64,000 bases of DNA from Candidatus Desulfobacillus denitrificans (GTDB taxonomy: Bacteria; Pseudomonadota; Gammaproteobacteria; Burkholderiales; Rhodocyclaceae), in NCBI GenBank assembly GCA_017347485.1, contig AP021857.1, forward strand, positions 1,345,390 through 1,409,389, in the 5' to 3' direction. Positions 55,422 through 64,000 of the stretch are shown one piece after another. Every line of letters starts with the position of its first letter. Positions within the stretch are counted from its first letter, which is position 1. The notes beneath the pieces were generated by a model. The model did not search any database, was not told the origin of the DNA, and saw nothing but the letters and a program-made list of their open reading frames with translations. The position numbers and the translations under genes are program-made.

Positions 55422-57410
55422 TCAGAAATGTATCCCGCGCATCAGCTGGCTGAAGGCGATCTGGTCGGCGGTCGGCTGGGCCGGCGCGCCTTCCTTCTGG
55501 CCGACGGCGGCGGCGGAATCGGGGAACATGCGGAAGCTGGTATTCATGATGATCTGCGCCACCTTCGGCGAGACGGCATGCACCACCTGGCCGAAGATGC
55601 CCAGCCGCGTGGCGATCCTCACCGGCTTGTGGATGATGGCCTCGACCACCAGGTCGGCGGCCTCCTCGGGGGTCAGCGTCGGCACGTTCTGGTAGAGCTT
55701 GGTCGGCGCGATCATCGGCGTCTTCACCAGCGGCATGTTGATGCAGGTGAAGTCGATGCCGCGGTCGGTGAATTCCGAGGCGGCGCAGCGCGAGAAGGCC
55801 TCCAGCGCCGACTTCGAGGCGACGTAGGCCGAGAAGCGCGGCGCGTTGGTGAGCACGCCGATGGAGGAAATGTTGATGATGTGACCCTTCTTCTTCGCCA
55901 GCATGCCGGGCAGGAAGCCCATGGTCAGGCGCACCGCGGCGAAGTAGTTGAGCTGCATGCAGCGCTCGAAGTCGTGGAAGCGGTCGAAGGAATTCTCGAT
56001 GGCGCGGCGGATCGAGCGGCCGGCGTTGTTCACCAGGAAGTCCACGCCGCCGTATTCCTCCGTCACCTGGCGCACGAAGTCGTCGCACTCCTCGTAATTC
56101 GAGATGTCGGCCGAGTAGGCGACGAGCTGCAGGCCGCCGGCCTCGAACTCGCGCTTGGCTTCGGCCAGCTTGTCCTGGTCGCGGGCGACGATGACGGTGA
56201 CGGCGCCGGCCTCCGCCACCTTGCGGGCGACGGCCTTGCCGATGCCGGAGGAGCCGCCGGTGACCAGCACCACCTTGCCCTGAACGCGGCCCCTCAGGGT
56301 GCGGTCGACGAAGAGGTCGGGGTCGAGGTGGCGCTCCCAGTAATCCCACAGGCGCCAGGCGTAGCTTTCCAGCGGCGGCACGGCGATGCCGCTGCCGGCC
56401 AGCGCCTTCTCCGTCTCGCGGCAGTCGAAGCGCGTCGGATAGTTCACGAAGTCGAGGATGTCGTCGGGCAGGCCGAGGTCCTTCATCAGGGCGTTGCGGA
56501 TGCGCCGCACCGGGGTGAGGGCGAGCAGGCTCTTCTTGACGCCCTTCGGGATGAAGCCGAGCAGGGCGGCGTTGATGCGCAGGCCCATGTCCGGCGCGTG
56601 GGCGGCGCGGGTCAGGATCGCCAGCACGTCGCCGACGCGGTGCGGGTGCGGGTCGGTCAGGTGGAAGCACTTGCCGTCCTGCCCCGCGAGGTGGCCGATG
56701 TGGTCGAGGGCATCGACGACGAAGTCGACCGGCACGATGTTGATGCGGCCGCCCTCGATGCCGATGGTCGGCAGCCAGGGCGGCAGCAGCCGGCGCAGCT
56801 TCTGGATGATCTTGAAGAAGTAGTAGGGGCCGTCGATCTTGTCCATCTCGCCGGTGCGCGAGTCGCCGACGACCGAGCCGGGGCGGTAGATGCGCCAGGG
56901 CAGCTTGCACTCCTTGCGCACGATGCCTTCGGACTCGTGCTTGGTGCGGTAGTAGGGATGGTCGAGGTTTTCCGCCTCGTCGAACATGTCCTCGCGGAAG
57001 ATGCCCTCGAACATGCCGGCGGCGGCGATCGAGCTCATGTGGTGGAAGCAGCGCGCAGCGACGGCTTCGGCGAAGGCCAGGGTATGTCGCGTGCCGGCGA
57101 TGTTCACCGCCTCGTCCTCCTCCGCCGAGGCGCCGAGGTCGTAGAGCGCGGCGAGGTGGAAGAAATGGTCGATCTTCCCCTTCAGCCGCTTCTGCTCCGC
57201 CTTGGCCACGCCGAGCAGGGGTTGCTTCAGGTCGCCCACCACCGGAATGGCGCGGCTGCCGTCGGCGTTCCAGAAGGCGTAGAGCGACTCGAGCTTTTCC
57301 AGTTCGGAAGAACGGGTGAGAAAATAAACGGTGCTGTCCGGGCGGGCGAGCAGCTTCCTGACGAGGCGCTTGCCGATGAAACCGGTCGCGCCGGTGACGA
57401 AGTATTCCAT
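55422..57410 (-). CDS. Two-domain fatty acyl-CoA reductase, alcohol-forming
   Basis: A 662-residue fusion of two SDR domains. The N-terminal domain (1-375) is an extended thioester-reductase SDR: TGATGFIG at 6-13, DHFFHLAALYD near 80-90, YYRTKHESE near 163-171. The C-terminal domain (380-662) is a classical SDR: TGGSSGIG near 385-392, NNAGRSIRR, and YVASKSA. Length, domain order and many segments match the Marinobacter enzyme (661 residues) that reduces fatty acyl-CoA to fatty alcohol for wax esters. It faces a phasin gene divergently and lies 3 kb from a wax ester synthase gene. Confidence 0.88.
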   Translation of the reverse strand: MEYFVTGATGFIGKRLVRKLLARPDSTVYFLTRSSELEKLESLYAFWNADGSRAIPVVGDLKQPLLGVAKAEQKRLKGKIDHFFHLAALYDLGASAEEDEAVNIAGTRHTLAFAEAVAARCFHHMSSIAAAGMFEGIFREDMFDEAENLDHPYYRTKHESEGIVRKECKLPWRIYRPGSVVGDSRTGEMDKIDGPYYFFKIIQKLRRLLPPWLPTIGIEGGRINIVPVDFVVDALDHIGHLAGQDGKCFHLTDPHPHRVGDVLAILTRAAHAPDMGLRINAALLGFIPKGVKKSLLALTPVRRIRNALMKDLGLPDDILDFVNYPTRFDCRETEKALAGSGIAVPPLESYAWRLWDYWERHLDPDLFVDRTLRGRVQGKVVLVTGGSSGIGKAVARKVAEAGAVTVIVARDQDKLAEAKREFEAGGLQLVAYSADISNYEECDDFVRQVTEEYGGVDFLVNNAGRSIRRAIENSFDRFHDFERCMQLNYFAAVRLTMGFLPGMLAKKKGHIINISSIGVLTNAPRFSAYVASKSALEAFSRCAASEFTDRGIDFTCINMPLVKTPMIAPTKLYQNVPTLTPEEAADLVVEAIIHKPVRIATRLGIFGQVVHAVSPKVAQIIMNTSFRMFPDSAAAVGQKEGAPAQPTADQIAFSQLMRGIHF

Positions 57411-57589
57411 GCGGGCTTCCTCCTGTTCGGGCCGAATATCATACCGCGAAGCCGCTTGCGCCGAAGCCGCGCGGATCGAACGCGCGCCGCGCGGCACTTT
57501 AGTATGTCTTTCCTAATTTTTCCCGCTAGATTGGCGGCGTAGGGCAGCACCCCGTCAGGACGAACCCACTTTGCACAGGAGGCAGCACC
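57411..57589. promoter_or_regulatory. Divergent region between reductase and phasin genes
   Basis: 179 bases with an AT-rich patch at 57496-57535 (around CTTTAGTATGTCTTTCCTAA). It should hold the promoters of both genes. No clear -35/-10 pair or operator could be assigned. Confidence 0.4.
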
Positions 57590-57997
57590 ATGGTCAAGAA
57601 GCTCAAGACGATTGCCGGCGGCGCCGGCGACAAGCAGTTCGCGCAAACCGTCAAGGATTCCGCCCAGCAGATCTGGCTGGCCGGCCTCGGCGCCTTCGTC
57701 AAGGCCCAGGCCGAAGGCATGAAGGCCTTCAACACCCTCGTCAAGGAAGGCGAGACCCTGCAATCGCGCACCAGCAAGGTGGCCAGCGCCAAGGTGGCCG
57801 AGGCGGCCGCCAAGGCTTCCGGCACTTGGGACAAGCTGGAGCAGGTCTTCGAGGATCGCGTCGCCCGCTCGCTGTCGAGCCTCGGCGTGCCCACCAAGAA
57901 GGACATCGAGACCCTCTCGAAGCGCGTCGCCGAACTCACCGAGGTCGTGCAGAAACTGAGCGGAGAGAAGCCGGCGCCGCGTCGCCGCGCCAAGTAA
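57590..57997 (+). CDS. Phasin-family granule-associated protein
   Basis: A 135-residue helical protein of the PhaF/PhaI phasin type: IWLAGLGAFVKAQAEGMKAFNTLVKEGE near 28-55, and a basic Pro/Arg/Lys tail. Phasins coat polyhydroxyalkanoate granules and related lipid bodies. AGGAGG at 57576-57581 precedes the start. Its position between a fatty acyl-CoA reductase and a patatin suggests a coat for neutral lipid or PHA inclusions. Confidence 0.85.
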   Translation: MVKKLKTIAGGAGDKQFAQTVKDSAQQIWLAGLGAFVKAQAEGMKAFNTLVKEGETLQSRTSKVASAKVAEAAAKASGTWDKLEQVFEDRVARSLSSLGVPTKKDIETLSKRVAELTEVVQKLSGEKPAPRRRAK

Positions 57998-58024
57998 GCG
58001 TCCCCCGCGCAGGAGGGACGAAGC

Positions 58025-59338
58025 ATGGTGCAGGGTGTGTCGTCCCCGCGCAAGCGGGGAGCCGGAGTTGCGCGCAAGCCGCTGGATTCCCGCGTGCGCG
58101 GGAATGGCTGCAAGCCGAAGCCCCGGGTGGGCCTCGCACTTGCCGGCGGCGGTCCGTTGGGCGCCATCTACGAACTCGGCGCGCTGCTGGCGCTGTCCGA
58201 GTCGCTGGAGGGCGTGGATTTCAGCGACCTGGATGTGTATGTCGGCGTCAGCGCCGGCGGCTTCATCGCCGCCGGCCTGGCCAACGGGCTGACGCCCGAG
58301 CGCATGCGCCACATGTTCATCGAGAGCGATACCTCCGAAGAGCCGTTCGAGCCGGAGCAACTGCTCAAGCCGGCCTTCCGCGAATACGCCCTGCGCGCCC
58401 TGTCGGTGCCGCCGCTGCTGCTGGCCTCGATCTGGAACTATCTGGCGAATCCCTGGAGCCAGAGCTTTTTCGAGTCCTTCCAGCGTCTGTCGCGGGCGAT
58501 CCCCACCGGCATTTTCAACATTACCGGCATCGACCGCTTCCTCAGCCGCACCTATTCGGCGGCGGGCCGCAGCAACGATTTCCGCAAGCTCAAGCGCAAG
58601 CTGTATCTGGTCGCCACCGACCTGGATTCGGGCGAATCGGTGGTCTTCGGCTCGCCCGGCAGGGACCATGTGCCGATTTCCACGGCGGTGCAGGCGAGCG
58701 CCGCCCTGCCGGGACTGTTCCCGCCGGTGGAGATTGGCGGGCGCCATTACGTCGATGGCGCGCTGAAGAAGACGCTGCATGCCTCGGTGGCGCTGAAGGA
58801 AGGCGCCGAGCTGGTGCTGTGCGTGAATCCGCTGGTGCCCTTCGATTCGGAGCTGGCGGTGAAGCGCGGCGCCGGCAAGCGGCACAAGCTGGTCGACGGC
58901 GGCCTGCCGGTGGTGCTGGCGCAGACCTTCCGCTCGATCATCCATTCGCGCATGCAGGTCGGCCTGTCGAAATACAAGACAGACTACAGGAACGCCGATG
59001 TCGTGCTGTTCGAGCCGAACAGCGACGATGCCGAAATGTTCTTCACCAACATGTTCAGCTACGCCAGCCGCCGCCGGCTGTGCGAGCACGCCTACCAGAA
59101 GACGCGCATCGAGCTCTATCGCCGCCGCCACGAGCTGGGGCCGATCCTGGCGAAGCACGGCATTCGCATCCGGCTCGACGCGCTGAAGGAAAAACGCTCG
59201 CTGATCCACCACGATGTCGGCGGCCGCGCCGAGAACGAAGACACCCTGCTGGCGGCCAGCCACCGGCTGGGAGACGCGCTCGACGGGCTGAAGGAGTGGC
59301 TGCAGCGCAGACAGGCTGGCGCACGCAGGACGGCATGA
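58025..59338 (+). CDS. Patatin-like phospholipase/acyl hydrolase
   Basis: A 437-residue patatin. Oxyanion GGGPLG at 41-46, nucleophile Ser76 (GVSAGG), Asp244 (VDGALKK). The conserved fold starts near residue 33. Residues 5-29 are coded by a dRS3-like repeat, yet AGGAGGG at 58011-58017 is well placed for the ATG at 58025, so this N-terminal extension is probably made. It follows the phasin by 27 bases and may release fatty acids from stored lipid. Confidence 0.87.
   Translation: MVQGVSSPRKRGAGVARKPLDSRVRGNGCKPKPRVGLALAGGGPLGAIYELGALLALSESLEGVDFSDLDVYVGVSAGGFIAAGLANGLTPERMRHMFIESDTSEEPFEPEQLLKPAFREYALRALSVPPLLLASIWNYLANPWSQSFFESFQRLSRAIPTGIFNITGIDRFLSRTYSAAGRSNDFRKLKRKLYLVATDLDSGESVVFGSPGRDHVPISTAVQASAALPGLFPPVEIGGRHYVDGALKKTLHASVALKEGAELVLCVNPLVPFDSELAVKRGAGKRHKLVDGGLPVVLAQTFRSIIHSRMQVGLSKYKTDYRNADVVLFEPNSDDAEMFFTNMFSYASRRRLCEHAYQKTRIELYRRRHELGPILAKHGIRIRLDALKEKRSLIHHDVGGRAENEDTLLAASHRLGDALDGLKEWLQRRQAGARRTA
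58039..58105. repeat. GTCGTCCCCGCG / dRS3-like repeat in the patatin start
   Basis: Starts GTCGTCCCCGCG (as at 32626) and ends with an exact ATTCCC-N8-GGGAAT unit at 58086-58105. It is in frame and codes for SSPRKRG and PLDSRVRGNG-like residues. Confidence 0.8.
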
Positions 59339-59369
59339 GCGGCCGGCGGGGTGCTATCCTTGCCCCGAC

Positions 59370-60017
59370 ATGGAAAAGAAGCCGAAGCGGCGCACCCGCG
59401 AGCGCATCCTCGAAGCCGGCCTGCGGCTGTTCAACGAGTTCGGCGAGCCGAATGTCACCACCACGGTGATCGCCGACGAGCTGGACATCAGCCCGGGCAA
59501 CCTCTACTACCATTTCCACAGCAAGGACGAGATCGTCAACGCGCTGTTCGCCGATTTCGAGCGGGAGATCGAGCAGACCCTGGCGGTGCCGAGCCGGCGC
59601 GCGCCCAACGTCGAGGACATGTGGCTGTTCCTGCACCTGCTCTTCGAGGCGATCTGGAAATACCGCTTCCTCTACCGCGACCTCGACGACCTGCTCTCGC
59701 GCAACCGCCTGCTGGAGACGCACTTCAAGCAGATCCTCGCCCGCAAGGTGAGGACGGGAACGCTGCTGTGCGAGGGCCTGGTGGCGGCGGGCGAGATGGC
59801 TGCCAGCCCGGTCGAGATCCAGGCCATCGCCACCAACATGGCCTGCCTCGCCACCTACTGGCTGCCCTTCGAGTACGCGCGCGATCCGCGCCGGCGCGAC
59901 GCGGGCAGCGCGCTGGGGCGCGGCGTGTACCAGGTGATGGCGATGCTGGCGCCCTTCCTGCAGGGCAAGTCGCGCCAGTTGTTGCAGCAGCTTTCCAAAG
60001 AGTACGTGAGCCAATAA
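59370..60017 (+). CDS. TetR-family regulator
   Basis: A 215-residue regulator. The helix-turn-helix is at 12-58 (TTVIADELDISPGNLYYHFHSKDEIV), followed by an all-helical ligand domain of the TetR_C type found near fatty-acid genes. It lies 31 bases after the patatin and 10 before the TPR gene, so it is probably in the same transcript and could control the lipid genes around it. Confidence 0.9.
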   Translation: MEKKPKRRTRERILEAGLRLFNEFGEPNVTTTVIADELDISPGNLYYHFHSKDEIVNALFADFEREIEQTLAVPSRRAPNVEDMWLFLHLLFEAIWKYRFLYRDLDDLLSRNRLLETHFKQILARKVRTGTLLCEGLVAAGEMAASPVEIQAIATNMACLATYWLPFEYARDPRRRDAGSALGRGVYQVMAMLAPFLQGKSRQLLQQLSKEYVSQ

Positions 60018-60027
60018 GGAGACCGGG

Positions 60028-60810
60028 ATGGCCAAGGGCGGATGGAACGCGTTTCCCCACGCGGACAAGGCGTATGTTTACGACGGCGCGGCGCTGAAGA
60101 AGCACTGGCAGCGCCTGCATCGCGGCGACCGCGAACCCTTCCCCGAGGACGCGCAGGTGCAGGAAGCCTGGCGGCTCTACCACCGCGGCGAGTTCCAGCA
60201 GGCCTGCGAGCTGGGCCTCTCGCTCGGGATGCCCGGCCACGCCGTCGCCAACAAGGCCGCCACCATCTACGCCACCTACCTCGAGGACAACGAGAAGAAG
60301 AAGCTGGCGCTCTTCGAGGAAGCCGCCGCGCGCGGCGAGGCGCAGATGGCGAAGATGCCGAAATATCCGAACGCCTTCTACTTCCACGCCCTGGCGCTGG
60401 GCCGCTACAGCCAGGGCATCTCGGTGGCGAAGGCGCTGGCGCAGGGTCTCGGCACCCGGGTGCGCGACGCGCTCACGGCGGCGCTGAAGCTCGATCCCGA
60501 CCACGCCGACGCGCACATCGCGCTGGGCGCCTTCCACGCCGAGGTCATCAACAAGGTCGGCGCCATGGTCGGCGGCCTCACCTACGGCGCCAAGAAGGAA
60601 GCCGCCATCGAGCATTACGAGAAGGCGCTCAGGCTCAACCCGGATTCGGCCATCGCCCGAATCGAATACGCCAACGGGCTGGTGATGCTGTTCGGCGAGG
60701 CGAAGATGAGGCAGGCGGAAAAGCTCTATCACGAGGCCGCTGCCTGCAAGCCGGCCGACGCCATGGAGCGGCTCGACGTCGAGCTGGCGAAGAGCGAACT
60801 GGAAGAGTAG
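60028..60810 (+). CDS. TPR-like cytosolic protein
   Basis: A 260-residue protein of helical repeats. TPR-like units are seen at about 45-75, 120-175 and 195-225 (AIEHYEKALRLNPDSAIARIEYANGL). No signal peptide or catalytic site. The start is set by AAGGAGA. Function unknown; a scaffold for the granule or regulator is a guess. Confidence 0.75.
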   Translation: MAKGGWNAFPHADKAYVYDGAALKKHWQRLHRGDREPFPEDAQVQEAWRLYHRGEFQQACELGLSLGMPGHAVANKAATIYATYLEDNEKKKLALFEEAAARGEAQMAKMPKYPNAFYFHALALGRYSQGISVAKALAQGLGTRVRDALTAALKLDPDHADAHIALGAFHAEVINKVGAMVGGLTYGAKKEAAIEHYEKALRLNPDSAIARIEYANGLVMLFGEAKMRQAEKLYHEAAACKPADAMERLDVELAKSELEE

Positions 60811-60818
60811 GCGAGGGG

Positions 60819-60842
60819 AAAAGTCAGTCGCCGGAAGACGGC
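60819..60842 (+). repeat. 24-base unit overlapping the wax synthase stop
   Basis: AAAAGTCAGT-CGCCGGAAG-ACGGC, both blocks exact, between convergent genes. The TCA in its left block supplies the TGA stop of the minus-strand wax ester synthase, and the rest codes for its last five residues. Confidence 0.7.
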
Positions 60843-62434
60843 GGCGCGGTTTCGGCGGCAGGGGGGGCAACGGCCGCTCCGGCAATTGGAGCGGGGGCAG
60901 CGGGTTTCCTGCGCGTGGCGCGCGGCTTGCGTGGCTTGGGCGGTGCGGCTTCCGCCACCGGCCGGCCGGTCATTTTTTCCAGTTCGGCCTCCAGGCGCCC
61001 GCGGATCTCCTCGGGCGCATGCAGTTCCTCCCACGGCCCCAGCAGCAGGGCGTACACCAACTTCTCGAACTCCGGCCGGAAGCGCGCGACGATCCTGTCC
61101 GGATCGGCGACGAAATGCCGGTCGGTGACGAGGCCGAACTGCACGCAGCCGTTGTAGCTGAGGATCGACACGCCCATGCCGATGTCGCCCGACTGCGGCA
61201 CCCAGAACATCTGCTGCGCCAGGCGCGCGCCGGCCATGTAGAGCGGCTGCTGCGGACCGGGCACGTTGGTCATCACCGCCGAGGCCTTGTTGGCGAGGAT
61301 GTCGAGGGCGATGTCCTGCACGAATTTCGGCGCCAGGCCGGTGGCGGCGAGCACGCCCAGCGCCACCGCCGGCTGGTAGGAGCCGCGCAGCTCGGCCATG
61401 CGGCGACGCACCTCGAAGACGCGCTCGAAGGGATTTTCCATGTAGACCGGCAGCAGCAGGGTGACCAGGCCGAAGCGGTTGCCGAGCTTGCCCTCGTCGG
61501 CCTTCGAGCGCAGGTTGACCGGCACCAGGGCGCGCACCTCGACGCCGTCGACCGGGTCGCCCTGCTCGACGAGATAGGCGCGCAGCGCGCCGGCCACCGC
61601 GGAGAGCAGCAGGTCGTTCACCGAACAGCCGATGGCGTGGCCGACGGCCTTGATTTCCGCCAGCGGCATCGGATCGGTCCAGGCCACCGCCTTGGTGCCG
61701 CCCGGCTGGCCCTTGAAGCGGGTCGGCGAGTCGGCCGGCATGATCAGCAGGTTGCCCAGTTCCGCCGCCATGCCGACGCCGCGGCGGCCGTAATCGACGG
61801 CCTGGCCGGGGTTCATGAGCAGCTCGAAGTATTTCAGCCAGGCCTGGGTGCCGAAGTTGATGGCTGCGATCATGCCCTGCGTCACCGGCTCGAAGACGCG
61901 GTTCCAGAAGAAGGGGTCCGGGCCGTCCTCGAGCGGCATTTCCGGCGGCGGTACCGGCCGCTCGGGGGCCTCGGCGCCGGCGTCGGTGAGCGAGAGCATG
62001 ACGCCGATGAGGGCGATGCCGTCGGCGATGCAGTGGTGGATGCGCACCACCAGCGCCGAGCCGCCGCCGTAGTTGTCGACGAGGTGGTAGCTCCACAGCG
62101 GGCGGTTCGGATCGAGCGGCGTGGAGATCAGATCGGCCGCCATCTTCTGCAATTCGTCCTTGTGCCCGCCGGCGGGCAGGGCGGCGTGGTGCAGGTGGCG
62201 GTCGAGGTCGAAGTCGGGGTCGTCCGCCCAGTGGGCGGCGCCCGTGGCGTCGTACTCGACCCTTTGCCGGAAGCGGCGGTAGGGCAGCAGGCGCGCTTCC
62301 AGCGTGCGCCGCAGGCGGGCGTAGTCCATCGGGCCGTCGAAGATCATGACGCCGACGATCATCATCAGGTTCGTCGGCCGGTCCATGCGCAGCCAGGCGG
62401 TATCGACGGGGGAGATGCGCTCGCGCTTGCTCAT
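60824..62434 (-). CDS. Wax ester synthase/diacylglycerol acyltransferase (WS/DGAT)
   Basis: A 536-residue acyltransferase. The catalytic HHxxxDG motif is His133-His134-x3-Asp138-Gly139. LLLSAVAGALRAYL near 255-268 and TNVPGPQQPLYMAGA near 385-400 are further family segments. It joins acyl-CoA to a fatty alcohol (wax ester) or diacylglycerol (triacylglycerol). The C-terminal 60 residues are Pro/Ala/Lys-rich and unlike the family core. The start at 62434 fits the family N-terminus (RISPVDTAWLRMD). Confidence 0.9.
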   Translation of the reverse strand: MSKRERISPVDTAWLRMDRPTNLMMIVGVMIFDGPMDYARLRRTLEARLLPYRRFRQRVEYDATGAAHWADDPDFDLDRHLHHAALPAGGHKDELQKMAADLISTPLDPNRPLWSYHLVDNYGGGSALVVRIHHCIADGIALIGVMLSLTDAGAEAPERPVPPPEMPLEDGPDPFFWNRVFEPVTQGMIAAINFGTQAWLKYFELLMNPGQAVDYGRRGVGMAAELGNLLIMPADSPTRFKGQPGGTKAVAWTDPMPLAEIKAVGHAIGCSVNDLLLSAVAGALRAYLVEQGDPVDGVEVRALVPVNLRSKADEGKLGNRFGLVTLLLPVYMENPFERVFEVRRRMAELRGSYQPAVALGVLAATGLAPKFVQDIALDILANKASAVMTNVPGPQQPLYMAGARLAQQMFWVPQSGDIGMGVSILSYNGCVQFGLVTDRHFVADPDRIVARFRPEFEKLVYALLLGPWEELHAPEEIRGRLEAELEKMTGRPVAEAAPPKPRKPRATRRKPAAPAPIAGAAVAPPAAETAPPSSGD

Positions 62435-62543
62435 GGGGCCTGGGTTCGCTCGGGAAGTCGGGACGGCTCGCTTATAATACCGGAGCTTGGCGGCGGAAGT
62501 GGGCTGCCGAATATGGACCGGTTTCCTTACCGGATAGCGGCCT
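62435..62543 (-). promoter_or_regulatory. Promoter region of the wax ester synthase gene
   Basis: 109 bases between two minus-strand genes. A hairpin CCGGT-TTCCTT-ACCGG at 62518-62533 could mark the end of the HD-GYP gene, without a T run. A TATTAT-like -10 (minus strand) lies at 62474-62479; its -35 is poor. Confidence 0.4.
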
Positions 62544-64000
62544 CTACTTCGGTAGCTGATAGTCCCTTTCCCGAAACAGGCGCAAACAGGCCTCTGCAAT
62601 TAGAGGATTGTAGAATTTGCCGCTGTTGCGCTCGATTTCTTCCAGCGCCTTGTCGATGCCCAGCGCTGGCCGGTAGGGCCGGTGCGAGGCCATCGATTCG
62701 ACGACGTCGGCGACGGCGAGAATGCGCGCCTCCAGGATGATCTCGTCGCCCTTCAGGTGCTGCGGGTAGCCGCTGCCATCGAGGCGCTCGTGATGCTGCA
62801 GGATCGTCTGGGGCAGCGGCCAGGGAAATTCAACGCCCTTGAGGATGTCGTAGCCGCTGCGTGCGTGGGTCTTGATGATTTCGAATTCGATGTCGGTGAG
62901 GCGGCCGGGCTTGCTGAGGATTTCCGCCGGCACGCTGATCTTGCCGATATCATGCACGTAGCCGGTCATGCGCAAGCCGGTCACGGATTCCTCGGGCAGG
63001 TTCAGCTCGGCGCCGATCGCGGCGGCCAGTTCGCCGACGCGTCGTTCGTGGCCGGACGTGTAGGGGTCACGCAGTTCGACCATAGCGGACACGGCTTCGA
63101 CCGTGGCCATCATGGCCTGTTCGAGTCGGCGCGTGTAACGCTCGATTGCTTCCTGCGCCTTCTTGCGTTCGCCGATGTCCTGCGCCACGCCGAGGATTAG
63201 GGGTCGGTTGTCGAGGATCACGCGGATGGCGCGCGCCCCGATATCGACCGGATCGCCCTGCTTGCCCAACCCGATGAAGTTGCGCTCCGCGGAGGGCAAT
63301 TCGCCGGAGATCACCATGCGCATCATCTCGGCAACGCCGTCACGGTCTTCTTCGCCAATCAGCGGCAGCACTTCATGGCCATCCAATTCGCCCGGAGCGT
63401 AGCCCAGAATCTCGCAGGCGCGCGGATTGGCGAAAACGAAGCGGCCATTGTCTATCATGAAGATCGCCGCGATGTTCTGCTCGACAACACTGCGGAACAG
63501 CCTTTCGTTCTCGCGTACCGCGGCCTCGGCCTGTGCGCGTAGCGCCTCGCGGTCAAAGTTCTCGATGGCGAAGGAGATATCGTTGGCCATCTCCTTGAGC
63601 AGGGCGCAGGCCGGCGCATCGAAGATGTTGGTTCGCTCGGCATACAGGCTGAGCGCTCCTACAACCAGGTTGCGGCGCATGAGCGGGAGCGCGGCCGAAG
63701 CGCGGATGCCGAATTGCTGCGCCAGTTCGTGCCAGGGTGTCGTGGCCGGATCGGCGGTGAAATCCTGGCAGAAATAGGGATGTCCCTCGCGCAGGGCGAT
63801 CGCTGTCGGCCCGCGCCCCCCCGCAAGGGACGGGTCCAGGCTTACCTGCAAGCCATGGATATAGTCGTCGAGGCGGCCGGCGCTTTTTTCCAGGACGAGG
63901 GTGCGGGTTTCTTCGTCGATGAGACCTATCCAGGCACCAATGTAGCCGCCGGTCTCCACGCAAATGTGGCAAATCCGTTCGAACAGCGCGTCGCGGGTGC
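62544..64000 (-). CDS. GAF-PAS-HD-GYP cyclic-di-GMP phosphodiesterase, 5' end missing
   Basis: The frame is open to the window edge, so the start is outside. The visible 485 residues hold a GAF domain (RDALFERICHI to about 140), a PAS domain with FANPRACEILGYAPGELDG near 180-200, and an HD-GYP domain with HDIGK and HHERLDGSGYP. The last of these hydrolyses cyclic di-GMP in this family. It is a sensor linked to cell signalling or lifestyle change. Its link to the wax synthase gene downstream is only position. Confidence 0.9.
   Translation of the reverse strand, partial: TRDALFERICHICVETGGYIGAWIGLIDEETRTLVLEKSAGRLDDYIHGLQVSLDPSLAGGRGPTAIALREGHPYFCQDFTADPATTPWHELAQQFGIRASAALPLMRRNLVVGALSLYAERTNIFDAPACALLKEMANDISFAIENFDREALRAQAEAAVRENERLFRSVVEQNIAAIFMIDNGRFVFANPRACEILGYAPGELDGHEVLPLIGEEDRDGVAEMMRMVISGELPSAERNFIGLGKQGDPVDIGARAIRVILDNRPLILGVAQDIGERKKAQEAIERYTRRLEQAMMATVEAVSAMVELRDPYTSGHERRVGELAAAIGAELNLPEESVTGLRMTGYVHDIGKISVPAEILSKPGRLTDIEFEIIKTHARSGYDILKGVEFPWPLPQTILQHHERLDGSGYPQHLKGDEIILEARILAVADVVESMASHRPYRPALGIDKALEEIERNSGKFYNPLIAEACLRLFRERDYQLPK

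Noticed and set aside
62473-62478. Perfect TATAAT on the plus strand
   Set aside because: No plus-strand gene follows before the window end; both flanking genes are on the minus strand.

Overview
The window reads as chromosomal DNA of a high-GC betaproteobacterium, most likely a Rhodocyclales relative. The evidence is a dense all-GC-rich gene layout, a protocatechuate 4,5-cleavage operon, several acyl-CoA degradation operons, a PHA-granule phasin, a protein with an FFLEELY-like motif, and dispersed repeats of the ATTCCC-N8-GGGAAT type. The genus is inference. No rRNA, tRNA, CRISPR array, transposase or phage gene was seen.

Region 1 (86-10697, plus strand) is a near-complete route from 4-hydroxybenzoate to central metabolism. 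PobA makes protocatechuate, LigAB opens it meta (4,5), LigC oxidises the semialdehyde to 2-pyrone-4,6-dicarboxylate, LigI hydrolyses it, LigJ hydrates oxalomesaconate and LigK cleaves the product to pyruvate and oxaloacetate. A ModA-like binding protein, a TPP enzyme, an NAD(P) dehydrogenase and an aldo/keto reductase of unknown role share the operon.

Region 2 (11293-19525) is a cassette with a vanillin-dehydrogenase-like ALDH, a full LIV-type ABC importer, an SDR and a secreted alpha/beta hydrolase. It is bracketed by two palindromes, each built from two copies of a 24-base repeat. Its codon use differs somewhat from region 1.

Region 3 (19530-36164) is a divergent pair of acyl-CoA operons around a shared promoter region at 26963-27084. 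On the minus strand are an ALDH, a GST, a PimC/PimD-like acyl-CoA dehydrogenase pair, an enoyl-CoA hydratase, a thioesterase, two MaoC hydratases and a ComB-like phosphatase. On the plus strand are a fused hydratase/3-hydroxyacyl-CoA dehydrogenase, a thiolase, an SDR, a crotonase, a thioesterase, a CurA-like reductase, and an APH-type kinase with an ACAD11-like enzyme. The last pair suggests removal of a 4-hydroxy group from acyl-CoAs by phosphorylation.

Region 4 (36183-50190) is mixed housekeeping and accessory DNA: a TonB-like protein, an ankyrin protein, a DUF1614 protein, a ClpX-like unfoldase without its zinc domain beside a WYL regulator, a 22-residue candidate membrane peptide, a di-haem peroxidase, a YddA/SbmA-type ABC exporter, a secreted TPR-CHAT protease-like protein, and an Lrp regulator divergent from a TPP enzyme.

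Region 5 (50295-64000) looks devoted to long-chain alcohols and neutral lipids: an ALDH/Tat-subunit/GMC oxidoreductase operon, a membrane lipase, a two-domain fatty acyl-CoA reductase, a phasin, a patatin, a TetR regulator, a TPR protein and a wax ester synthase/DGAT. It ends in a GAF-PAS-HD-GYP signalling protein cut by the window edge.

The most unusual signal is a dispersed 24-base element, AAAAGTCAGT-N9-ACGGC. It occurs 11 times across the window with fixed spacing, between genes and inside them. Three other repeat families also occur. One of them has been translated into the ends of two proteins.
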